DNA of 64,000 nt, taken from Pseudomonas gingeri (GTDB lineage: Bacteria > Pseudomonadota > Gammaproteobacteria > Pseudomonadales > Pseudomonadaceae). Numbering within the stretch: position 1 is the stretch's first letter; the number at the start of each line of letters is the position of its first letter. Under the pieces are notes generated by a model. That model was not told the origin of the DNA, did not search any database, and saw only the letters and a program-made list of their open reading frames with translations. A program made the translations under genes and the position numbers. Below are positions 56,485 through 64,000 of this stretch, one piece after another. The stretch lies in NCBI RefSeq assembly GCF_013385635.1, contig NZ_JACAPR010000011.1, positions 310,001 to 374,000 on the forward strand, given 5' to 3'.

Positions 56485-57243
56485 TCAGATGAACACCATC
56501 TCGAAGGGTTGCCGCGCCCGTTCGATCAACGCGGGCATCAGGATCGGCTGGATGCCCCGCTCGGGGTCGCCCTGCAACTGGCTGTGATAGGCATGGATCG
56601 CGTGCAGCTTGCGCGCCACGCCCCAGGTGTCGACGCGTACCTTGCGGGCCCGGTGCCAGGGGATCAGGCCTTCGTCACGCAGTGGCCGGAACCAGGCCCA
56701 GACCGGCAGTTCGACCAGGCGCGCACCGGTGGCGGTACAGGCCCTGGCGCTGGCGCGGCCGACCGCGTCATGGTCGGCATCGCCATCTTCGCGCCAGGTG
56801 GTGAACACCACGTCGTCGGGGCGCAGGTAGCGTCGCAGGCACTGGTAGATCGCATCTTCCTGTTGCTCCAGGGCGCCATGCCGGAAGCCGCCACGAATCC
56901 ACTTCAGGCTGTGCAGTTCGATGCCCAGGCGACGCAGGGCCTCGGCGGTTTCCTGTGGGCAGACCACGCTCAGGCGTTGTTCCGACCAGATGCGCGAGCC
57001 CGGATAGGTGCCGCTGCCATCGGTGATGGAGATCAGTTGCAGAGGGTGTTCGAGGGTCGAGAGCATCTGCAGCAAGCCGCCACAGCTGTGTACTTCGTCA
57101 CCGGGATGGGGGGCGATGACCACCACCCGAGCGCCCGGTTCGACCAGGCGATTGAGGCTCAGGCTCGGCACCCGGGCCAGTTGCCGCGAAGCATTCCAGA
57201 TCAGCGGCGCAGCCTCGTTGCGGGCTGCGGATTGGTGTTTCAT
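56485..57243 (-). CDS. PIG-L-family deacetylase-like protein with altered active site
   Basis: 252 residues from ATG 57243. The zinc-site motif normally HPDDE reads HPGDE (VVVIAPHPGDEVHSCGG). The second Asp, a zinc ligand, is kept, but the first, the catalytic base, is Gly. DGDADHDAVGRAS carries the third zinc ligand. The family removes N-acetyl groups from sugars. The change suggests altered or lost activity. It stands alone between two glucan-cluster genes. Confidence 0.8.
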   Translation of the reverse strand: MKHQSAARNEAAPLIWNASRQLARVPSLSLNRLVEPGARVVVIAPHPGDEVHSCGGLLQMLSTLEHPLQLISITDGSGTYPGSRIWSEQRLSVVCPQETAEALRRLGIELHSLKWIRGGFRHGALEQQEDAIYQCLRRYLRPDDVVFTTWREDGDADHDAVGRASARACTATGARLVELPVWAWFRPLRDEGLIPWHRARKVRVDTWGVARKLHAIHAYHSQLQGDPERGIQPILMPALIERARQPFEMVFI

Positions 57244-57384
57244 AGGGGCCACGTCCTTGTGTGGTTGGGGTGTGCACGTCAATTCAAACAGCAGGTGCGG
57301 GCGCCCCGATCCTGGAGCGCCGACGGCAAGTATCGCTCAAGTTGTTCGAAATGCGACTTTTATTGTTACGGATTCGCCGACTCC

Positions 57385-59544
57385 TCAGTCTTCGTCATCG
57401 CGTTGCAATTCGAACATCACCAGCGAGCGTCCGGTCAGGGTGTATTCGCTGTCGAAGGCGAAGCGCTCCTGACCCTTGATCGCCGCGTCGTTGGTATCGA
57501 CCATGCAGGTCCAGTACATGCCTTGCGGGACTTCGGGCAGGCGGAAATTGACCCCGTCATGGTGGGCATTGACCGCGATCAGCAAGGTGGCATCGGCACC
57601 GGCGCGGCGGATGCCGGAAACCTGGGCCCGGCCGTCGAGCAGCATGCCCAGGCAGCGGCCATGACCGTCGTGCCATTGCTCGGTGGTCATTTCATTGCCG
57701 TCCGGGGCCAGCCAGGTGACGTCCTTGACGCCAATGGCCTCGTTGTAGTTGCCCACCAGGAAGCGCCCCCGGCGCAGGATCGGATAGGCCAGGCGCAGCT
57801 TGACCAGGCGCTTGACGAAGCGCAGCAGGGACTTGCCGTCGTCGTCCAGGTCCCAGTTGACCCAGCCGATTTCACTGTCCTGGCAGTAGGCGTTGTTGTT
57901 GCCGTGCTGGGTACGGGCGAACTCGTCGCCGGCGACGATCATCGGCGTGCCCTGGGCCAGCAGCAGGGTGGCGAAGAAGTTGCGCATCTGGCGCAGACGC
58001 AGGGCGTTGATCGCCGGATCGTCGGTGGGGCCTTCGACACCGTGGTTCCAGGACAGGTTGTTGTTGCTGCCGTCCTGGTTGTTTTCGTCGTTGGCCTCGT
58101 TGTGCTTGTCGTTGTATGACACCAGGTCGTGCAGGGTGAAACCATCGTGGGCGGTGATGAAGTTGACCGAGGTGTAGGGGCGCCGGCCACGCTGGTTGAA
58201 CAGTTCGCCGGAGGCGGTCATGCGCCCGGCGAAGTCGGCGAGCTGACCATCGTCGCCTTTCCAGAAGGCGCGCACGGTGTCGCGGAAGCGATCGTTCCAT
58301 TCGACCCAGCCCGGTGGGAAGCCGCCGACCTGATAACCACCGGGGCCGCAGTCCCAGGGCTCGGCGATCAGCTTGACCTGGCGCAGCACCGGGTCCTGGC
58401 GGCAGGCGACGAGGAAACTGTGACGCTCGTCGAAACCGTCGTGATAGCGCCCGAGAATGGTCGCCAGGTCGAAGCGGAAGCCGTCCACGTGCATTTCCGT
58501 GGCCCAGTAGCGCAGCGAGTCGGTGACCATCTGCAGCACGCACGGATGGCTCAGGTCCAGGGTGTTGCCGGTGCCCGAGTCGTTGATATAGAAACGCTTG
58601 TCGTCGGGCATCAAGCGGTAGTAGGAGGCGTTGTCGATACCGCGCATGGACAGCGTCGGACCTTGCTCGTTACCTTCGGCGGTGTGGTTGTAGACCACGT
58701 CGAGGAGCACTTCCAGGCCGGCCTCGTGCAGGTGCGCGACCATCTCCTTGAACTCGGCGATCTTGCCGCTGGCCAGGTAGCGCGGATCCGGGGCGAAGAA
58801 GGCGATGCTGTTGTAGCCCCAGTAGTTGGTCATGCCCTTGTGCAGCAGATGCTGGTCATTGACGAAGGCATGGATCGGCAGCAGTTCCACCGAAGAGACA
58901 CCCAGCTTGCGGATATGCTCCAGGACGTCATCGACCATCAACCCGGCAAAGGTGCCGCGTACCGCCTCGGGTACGGAGGGATGGCGCATGCTGATGCCGC
59001 GCACATGGGTTTCGTAGATGATCGTGCGGTCCCAGGGCACGCTGACGCGCTGGTCCTGGCCCCAGGTGTGGGCGGGGTCGATGACCTTGCTCTTGGGGAC
59101 GAAGGGCGCGCTGTCGCGCTCGTCGAAACTGAGGTCGGCGTCCGGATGGCCGATGGTGTAGCCGAACAGTGCCTCGGACCATTTGAGCTGGCCGACCAGT
59201 TGCTTGGCGTAGGGGTCGATCAGCAGCTTGTTGGGGTTGAAACGATGGCCGTTCTTCGGGTCGTAGGGACCATGCACCCGGTAGCCGTAGATCAGCCCCG
59301 GATGGGCGTCGGGCAGGTAGCCGTGATAGATCTCGTCGGTGTATTCGGGCAGTTCGATGCGCTCCAGCTCGACTTCGCCAGTGGCGTCGAACAGACAGAG
59401 TTCGACCTTGGTGGCGTGGGCGGAAAACAGCGCGAAATTGACCCCCAGGCCATCCCAGGTGGCGCCGAGCGGGAAGGGCAGGCCCTCGCGGATGCGCGAG
59501 GCTTCGCCTTCAGGTGTCGGCGTGGTTTTCTTGGGATGGGTCAT
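57385..59544 (-). CDS. glgX: Glycogen debranching enzyme
   Basis: 719 residues. An N-terminal CBM48 part (LPFPLGATWDGLGVNFALFSAHA) is followed by the GH13_11 barrel. Diagnostic segments are VVYNHTAEGNEQGPTLSMRG, nucleophile Asp in GFRFDLATILGR and Glu in LIAEPWDCGPGGYQVGGFP. It removes alpha-1,6 branches, giving malto-oligosaccharides for MalQ and TreY. I use ATG 59544; the longer frame runs into a repeat. Confidence 0.95.
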   Translation of the reverse strand: MTHPKKTTPTPEGEASRIREGLPFPLGATWDGLGVNFALFSAHATKVELCLFDATGEVELERIELPEYTDEIYHGYLPDAHPGLIYGYRVHGPYDPKNGHRFNPNKLLIDPYAKQLVGQLKWSEALFGYTIGHPDADLSFDERDSAPFVPKSKVIDPAHTWGQDQRVSVPWDRTIIYETHVRGISMRHPSVPEAVRGTFAGLMVDDVLEHIRKLGVSSVELLPIHAFVNDQHLLHKGMTNYWGYNSIAFFAPDPRYLASGKIAEFKEMVAHLHEAGLEVLLDVVYNHTAEGNEQGPTLSMRGIDNASYYRLMPDDKRFYINDSGTGNTLDLSHPCVLQMVTDSLRYWATEMHVDGFRFDLATILGRYHDGFDERHSFLVACRQDPVLRQVKLIAEPWDCGPGGYQVGGFPPGWVEWNDRFRDTVRAFWKGDDGQLADFAGRMTASGELFNQRGRRPYTSVNFITAHDGFTLHDLVSYNDKHNEANDENNQDGSNNNLSWNHGVEGPTDDPAINALRLRQMRNFFATLLLAQGTPMIVAGDEFARTQHGNNNAYCQDSEIGWVNWDLDDDGKSLLRFVKRLVKLRLAYPILRRGRFLVGNYNEAIGVKDVTWLAPDGNEMTTEQWHDGHGRCLGMLLDGRAQVSGIRRAGADATLLIAVNAHHDGVNFRLPEVPQGMYWTCMVDTNDAAIKGQERFAFDSEYTLTGRSLVMFELQRDDED

Positions 59545-59568
59545 GTGGTGCTCCTGCGATTGACGGAT

Positions 59569-59674
59569 GATCGTTCCCACGCGCAGCAAAGGAATGCCTC
59601 TTGGGACGCTCTGCGTCCGCTTTGTGACGCGGAGCGTCACGGGATGCATTCCCACTCGGAGCGTGGGAATGATC
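59569..59674. repeat. ~107-bp triple-hairpin repeat, copy 3
   Basis: The same nested-palindrome structure as at 24612 and 26102, with inner GACGCTCTGCGTCC and GACGCGGAGCGTC kept. It lies between glgX and the DUF2934 gene. Confidence 0.85.
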
Positions 59675-59697
59675 ACTAACGATCACTATTGCAGCGC

Positions 59698-59985
59698 TTA
59701 GCTGGCCGGTGGTTTGCGTGGGGCGCGAGGTTTTTTCACGGCAGGCTCGACTGCCTTGGTCGCCGGTTTGGCCGCGGCTTTCAGCGCCGGCTTGGCGGCG
59801 GGCTTGGTGGTGGTCGTCACTTTCGGCCTGGCCTTGGCGCTTGCCGGTTTGCTCGGGGCCAGGGCTTCGGCTTCGGCCAGCTTGCGGGCCATTTCCCAGT
59901 GGCGGGCTTCCTGGCCCTCGGGTTGTCCCTCCGATTGCCAGATCTGATAGGCAAATTCACGGATGCGTTTTTCGTCGGTACTCAT
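59698..59985 (-). CDS. DUF2934 protein with histone-H1-like basic tail
   Basis: 95 residues from ATG 59985 (GGAG spacing favours it over 59991). The N-terminal ~35 residues (KRIREFAYQIWQSEGQPEGQEARHWEMA) are the DUF2934 domain. The rest is rich in Lys, Ala and Pro (KPAAKPALKAAAKPATK), like H1-type or AlgP-type nucleoid proteins. It lies inside the glucan cluster. The tail suggests binding to DNA or another polyanion, but this is inferred. Confidence 0.8.
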   Translation of the reverse strand: MSTDEKRIREFAYQIWQSEGQPEGQEARHWEMARKLAEAEALAPSKPASAKARPKVTTTTKPAAKPALKAAAKPATKAVEPAVKKPRAPRKPPAS

Positions 59986-60006
59986 CGCCATGCTCCTGAA
60001 CTGAAC

Positions 60007-62760
60007 TCAAGGTTGGATAAAGAGATTGACCGGGAAGTCTCCCAGCGCGTCGCCGACCATCAGCTCCCTATGGGGTGTGACTGCGCACGTTGAAAAAAGT
60101 CCCTTTAGTTTGCCGGTCGGTGCGGTAAACGGCAGTCTGACCCGTGTATCGCCCCAAACCGGTGCCGCGACCCATGGCCGATCGGCACCGGCCAACAGCG
60201 ACAGTGCCAGCCTTGGCACGATCACAATGGCCGTTTGTGTCGCTGTCCCGCGACTGAACGCCAACACCTTCCCTGCGTGTTCGCCGGACACTGGCAGCGG
60301 TTGATAATCGCCACGACTGAACAGGCCGGCGTGGCGGGCCCGTAGTGCCAGGGTGCGGGCGATCAATGCCTGCTTGATCCGGCCGCTGCGCCAGTCGCCG
60401 AGCAGTGCCTGCGAGTCTGTCGACGTTTGCAATGCGGCCTGCCGAGCGGCGAAATCCACGGGCCGTCGGTTGTCCGGGTCCACCAGGCTGAAGTCCCAGA
60501 ACTCATTGCCCTGGTACAGGTCCGGCAGCCCCGGCACGGTCATTCGCAGCAAACATTGGGCCAGGCCGTTGAGTGCGCCGGCGACGCCGATGAACTGCAC
60601 CGCGGCAGCGATGGCGCTGCGCAATGCCAGGCCCTCGGGCTTGAGCAGCAGGAGGTCGAGAAAGGCGTGGCAGGCGTTTTCATAGGCCTCGTTCGGCGCG
60701 CTCCAGCTGCTGTGCAACTTGGCTTCGCGCAAGGCCTTGCGTTGCCATTGCCGCAGGCGTTCGGCGTAATGGCGCAAGGCGGCCGGATCGTCGACCGCAA
60801 GGTCCAGCGGCCAACTGCCGATCAGGGCCTGGTAGAGCATCAGTTCGTCGCCCGCCGAGGGCGCTGCCGGATCATCGCGCAAGGCTGTCGCCTGCTCGCG
60901 CCATTGTTCGATCCAGCCGACATAGGTCGCACTGCATTCGCTCAGGACCGCCAGTCGTGCACGACTGTCTTCACCACGCTTGTGGTCGTGGGTGGCGGTG
61001 GTCAGCAGGTTGTCGGGAAAGTCCCGCAGGCGCTGGCGATTGGCCTGGTGGAAATCTTCCACGGGCGCACTGAACTGCTCGGTGGAGAAGCCCACGTCGT
61101 TGCGCGAGAGCAGTACCGCCGAGCGATAGAACGCGGTGTCCTCCACGGCCTTGGCGGCGGTCGGCGAGGTCAGTTGCTGAAAGCGCACGCAGGCGTGCTT
61201 GAGCAGCTTGCGTTCGCGACCCGGTGCCCGTTCACGCCAGCGCTGGCCCCCCAGCCACTGTTGCAGGTAGTCGAGTACCGGCCAGTCGGCTTCGCCGAGG
61301 GTCGTGCGGGCGCCGGCCAGGGCCAGCTGGAAAAACCGCTCGTCCTCGGCCGGTCGGCCGCAGGCGTTGATATAGGTCCGGTATACCGGGAAATGCACGA
61401 TCAGTTCGTGCAAGGCGCGGCGGATCGCACCCAGGGTCAGGTCACGGCTCATCAGGTTGTCGCGGGCCACCTGCAGCAGCGCCTGGGCGACGCTTTCGAA
61501 GTCGCCGGCCAGCGAACCGTTGAGCATCTGCTGGCGCGCCAGCCGCGCTTCCTGGGCGAACTCGGCGGGGCGCTCGCTGAGACGGCTCCAGAGTTCGCCC
61601 AGCGGTTCGGCGCCAGCGGCGTCGTGCTGCAACAGCGACAACTGGTTCATGAACTCATAGCCGGTGGTGCCGTCGACCTGCCAGTCGCGGTGCAGGGTTT
61701 CACCCTGGCCGAGGATCTTCTCGACATGGATCGGCAAGTGCCTTCCCGGTGCCAGGGCATCGACCCGTCGCCGTAACCGGCGGCAGTAACCCCGGGGATC
61801 GGCGAGGCCGTCGATATGGTCGATCCGCAGGCCATCCACCAGGCCGTCGCCGATCAGCTGGAAGATCTTCTGGTGTGTGGCCTCGAAGACCGCCGGGCGT
61901 TCGACGCGCAGGCCGCCCAGCTCGTTGACATCGAAAAAGCGCCGCCAGTTGATGTCGTCGCCCGCGGTGCGCCAACTGGCAAGGCGGTAGTGCTGGCGTT
62001 CGAGCAAGCGGTGCAGGCGCTGGAAGCCTTCCGGCTCACGGGAGTCGTAGCGGTCCAGGCTGGCCAGGAGTGCCGGGTGGCTGTCCGTGCGGCTGGCCAG
62101 TTCGGCGCGCAGTTGCCGGGCCTGGGTATAGGCATCAGGCAGGGTATTGAGGGCCTTGAAGCGCGCGGCCAGATCGTCCAGGCCCGGCAGGTCGGCGAGA
62201 ATCTGCCCATAGTCCCTGGGGCAGATCGGAAAGTGGTGCTGGTAATGCTCGACATGGAAACTGCCGCGTCCGGCGTCGAAACGCAGGGGCAGCGCGCCGT
62301 CCTGCAGGGCGACGCCATAGTCGCTGCCGAGAAACGGCATCAGCAACTGGCCTTCGAGCAGCGGGTCCGGCGAATGCCACTGGATGTCGAAGAATTCGCC
62401 ATAGGGACTGCGTCGTCCCCATTCCAGCAGGTCCAGCCACCAGGGATTATCGGCCCCGCCTACCGCCATATGATTGGAGACGATATCCAGGATCAGGCCC
62501 ATGCCGTGTTCACGCAGGGCGGCGACCAGGCGCCGCAGCGCCGGCTCGCCACCCAGCTCCGGATTGACCCGGGTCGGATCGACCACGTCATAGCCGTGCA
62601 TCGAGCCGGCCCGGGCGCTGAGCAGCGGCGAGGCATAGATATGACTGATACCCAGCTGGGCGAAATAGGGCACCCACGCGACGGCGGTGTCGAGCGGGAA
62701 ACCCTTGTGCAATTGCAGGCGCAGGGTGGCGCGCAAGGGCGCTTGTGCGAGGCCGTTCAT
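60007..62760 (-). CDS. treY: Malto-oligosyltrehalose synthase
   Basis: 917 residues. LRLQLHKGFPLDTAVAWVPYFAQLGISHIYASPLL is the family start, DIVSNHMAVGG follows, and the nucleophile Asp lies in DGLRIDHIDGLADPRGY. It converts the reducing end of a malto-oligosaccharide into a trehalosyl end. The ATG overlaps the malQ stop codon, so malQ-treY are coupled. treZ is expected nearby, outside the window. Confidence 0.94.
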   Translation of the reverse strand: MNGLAQAPLRATLRLQLHKGFPLDTAVAWVPYFAQLGISHIYASPLLSARAGSMHGYDVVDPTRVNPELGGEPALRRLVAALREHGMGLILDIVSNHMAVGGADNPWWLDLLEWGRRSPYGEFFDIQWHSPDPLLEGQLLMPFLGSDYGVALQDGALPLRFDAGRGSFHVEHYQHHFPICPRDYGQILADLPGLDDLAARFKALNTLPDAYTQARQLRAELASRTDSHPALLASLDRYDSREPEGFQRLHRLLERQHYRLASWRTAGDDINWRRFFDVNELGGLRVERPAVFEATHQKIFQLIGDGLVDGLRIDHIDGLADPRGYCRRLRRRVDALAPGRHLPIHVEKILGQGETLHRDWQVDGTTGYEFMNQLSLLQHDAAGAEPLGELWSRLSERPAEFAQEARLARQQMLNGSLAGDFESVAQALLQVARDNLMSRDLTLGAIRRALHELIVHFPVYRTYINACGRPAEDERFFQLALAGARTTLGEADWPVLDYLQQWLGGQRWRERAPGRERKLLKHACVRFQQLTSPTAAKAVEDTAFYRSAVLLSRNDVGFSTEQFSAPVEDFHQANRQRLRDFPDNLLTTATHDHKRGEDSRARLAVLSECSATYVGWIEQWREQATALRDDPAAPSAGDELMLYQALIGSWPLDLAVDDPAALRHYAERLRQWQRKALREAKLHSSWSAPNEAYENACHAFLDLLLLKPEGLALRSAIAAAVQFIGVAGALNGLAQCLLRMTVPGLPDLYQGNEFWDFSLVDPDNRRPVDFAARQAALQTSTDSQALLGDWRSGRIKQALIARTLALRARHAGLFSRGDYQPLPVSGEHAGKVLAFSRGTATQTAIVIVPRLALSLLAGADRPWVAAPVWGDTRVRLPFTAPTGKLKGLFSTCAVTPHRELMVGDALGDFPVNLFIQP

Positions 62761-64000
62761 CGATCCCGCTCGGCGGCCTGGAGGCGGGCACAGGCCAGCA
62801 GTTCGAGACGGCGTGCCGCGTCGATATCGTCCAGCAGCCCACGGCTGTTGCCCGGCAGGCGACGGCGCCAGTTGGGATGACTGTCGATGGTGCCGGGCAG
62901 GTTCGGCTGTTCCTCCATCCCGAGGGCGTCTTCCAGGGGCAAGAGCACCAGCGGCGCCCGGGTATGCCCGAGGAAACGGATACTGGCATCCACCACCTGG
63001 TCGGTCTCGTGGGACTCGTCACGAAAATTCTGCGGGTCGGCGCTCAGCGCCCGGTGCAAGCCTTCTCGCTCATGCTGGCGGGTCTGGCGCCAGTGGTCGG
63101 CGGTCGGCGTGTCGATCAGTCCGAGGCGGATATTCCAGTCGATATCCCGTGCATGCCACCAGCCGTTGAGGGTGGGCAGGTCATGGGTACTGGTGGTGGC
63201 CAGGGCATTGTCCGGCCAGTCGAGAATCGGCTTGAAGCGATGGTCGTACTCCTGTTCGAATAGCAGCACGCGCATGCCGAGGATCGAGCGGGCGCTGAGT
63301 TTTTCCCGCAGGCCGTCGGGCACCGTGCCGAGGTCTTCGCCGAGGACGATGGCCTGGTGTCGCACGGATTCCAGGGTCAGCAGGCGCAGCAGGTCGTCCA
63401 CCGGATAGTAGAGGTAGGCGCCGTCGCTCGGTGGCGAGCCGAGGGGAATCACCCAGAGTCGCTGCAGGCCCATCACGTGGTCGATGCGCAGGCCGCCGGC
63501 GTGGGCGAAGTTGGCCCGCAGCATCTCGATAAAGGCGCGGAAACCATGGCGCTTCAGGCCTTCGGGGGCGAAGGCGGAGATGCCCCAGCCCTGGCCCGAG
63601 CGGTTGAGGATATCGGGTGGCGCGCCGACGGTGAGTTCGGCCAGCAGTTCGTCCTGCCGGCTCCAGGCCTGGCTACCGCCGCCGTCGGCACCGACGGCGA
63701 GGTCGGCGATCAGGCCGATGCCCATGCCGCTGCCCCGGGCGGCGTTCTGCGCACGCTCCAGGCAGCGGGCGATCAGCCATTGGTTGAAGGCATGGAAACC
63801 GATGTCTTCGGCGTGCTCCTCGGCGAAGCGGGCGAGCGCGGCACCGCGCGGGTGGCGCCATTCTTCGGGCCAGTGACGCCAGTCAGTGCTTTCGTCGCGG
63901 GCGATCCGCCAAGCCTGCAATGCTTCGAAGCGGCAGTGGTTTTCCAGGGCTTCGCCACCGGCATGGCGGAAGCTGTGGAAGTCCTCGCCGAGCGGATGAT
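62757..64000 (-). CDS. malQ: 4-alpha-glucanotransferase (5' part outside window)
   Basis: About 414 C-terminal residues; the frame stays open to the window edge. The nucleophile region is GGLRIDHVMGLQRLWVIPLG, VLGEDLGTVPDGLREKL carries the acid Glu, and TSTHDLPTLNGWW follows, all GH77. It rearranges malto-oligosaccharides between GlgX and TreY. The stop overlaps the treY start by four bases. Confidence 0.93.
   Translation of the reverse strand, partial: HPLGEDFHSFRHAGGEALENHCRFEALQAWRIARDESTDWRHWPEEWRHPRGAALARFAEEHAEDIGFHAFNQWLIARCLERAQNAARGSGMGIGLIADLAVGADGGGSQAWSRQDELLAELTVGAPPDILNRSGQGWGISAFAPEGLKRHGFRAFIEMLRANFAHAGGLRIDHVMGLQRLWVIPLGSPPSDGAYLYYPVDDLLRLLTLESVRHQAIVLGEDLGTVPDGLREKLSARSILGMRVLLFEQEYDHRFKPILDWPDNALATTSTHDLPTLNGWWHARDIDWNIRLGLIDTPTADHWRQTRQHEREGLHRALSADPQNFRDESHETDQVVDASIRFLGHTRAPLVLLPLEDALGMEEQPNLPGTIDSHPNWRRRLPGNSRGLLDDIDAARRLELLACARLQAAERDR

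Overview
The window is a stretch of Pseudomonas chromosome, most likely from the P. fluorescens/chlororaphis side of the genus. The evidence is high-GC coding with almost no gaps, typical Pseudomonas gene sets (GlgE/TreS/GlgB/GlgX/TreY/MalQ glucan cluster, CcoG, a DUF3203 protein, a lone MrdA), REPIN-type palindromes and three copies of a ~107-bp triple-hairpin repeat. No transposase, integrase, phage gene, rRNA or CRISPR array was seen; one tRNA-Leu(UAA) is present.

Layout. (1) 1-2615: an AT-richer block with a haem-oxygenase-like diiron oxidase gene followed by a class-III aminotransferase (cut by the window edge), then an empty 0.6-kb gap. (2) 2616-4652: nitroreductase, divergent LysR regulator, tRNA-Leu. 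(3) 4815-19775: a sugar-acid catabolic island. It holds a PotABCD-like importer, aldo-keto reductase, lactonase-type amidohydrolase, DUF1349 protein, FucU-type mutarotase, UxaA/GarD-type dehydratase, GbpR-like LysR regulator, AroE-like dehydrogenase, DegT aminotransferase, 2-keto-3-deoxy-pentonate dehydratase and alpha-ketoglutaric semialdehyde dehydrogenase. Three copies of one 17-bp dyad, each followed 17 bp later by CATTAC, stand before the three transcription units and tie them into one probable regulon. (4) 19828-27211: PBP2, a sulfonate-type ABC transporter, an MFS protein and an orphan second binding protein. (5) 27423-33790: a MoxR / bpX / vWA / bpX6-propeller locus matching the computationally defined MoxR-vWA-beta-propeller ternary systems. 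(6) 33898-41255: a GntR-controlled operon with an AprA-like flavoprotein, AprB-like ferredoxin, ABC importer, HEAT-repeat protein and DUF971 protein. (7) 41371-47148: assorted single genes (SDR, GNAT, MocR-type regulator, CcoG, DUF3203, MgtC, a Pro-rich peptide). (8) 47392-64000: the alpha-glucan/trehalose cluster, interrupted by an autotransporter-barrel protein, a PIG-L-like protein and a DUF2934 protein, and cut in malQ at the right edge.

How the genes work together. In region 3 a cationic-solute-type importer feeds an oxidative, non-phosphorylating route: aldose to lactone to aldonate, then two dehydrations to alpha-ketoglutaric semialdehyde and oxidation to 2-oxoglutarate. The AroE-like and DegT proteins do not belong to the known route, and the AroE-like protein has lost the shikimate-anchoring residues, so the true substrate may be an amino sugar or aminocyclitol. 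In region 8 GlgE, TreS-maltokinase, GlgB, GlgX, TreY and MalQ interconvert trehalose, maltose-1-phosphate and branched glucan. Regions 5 and 6 are coherent operons whose functions have, to my knowledge, not been shown experimentally.

Limits: all assignments are by eye from translated sequence. Family names given without a clear motif are marked as tentative.
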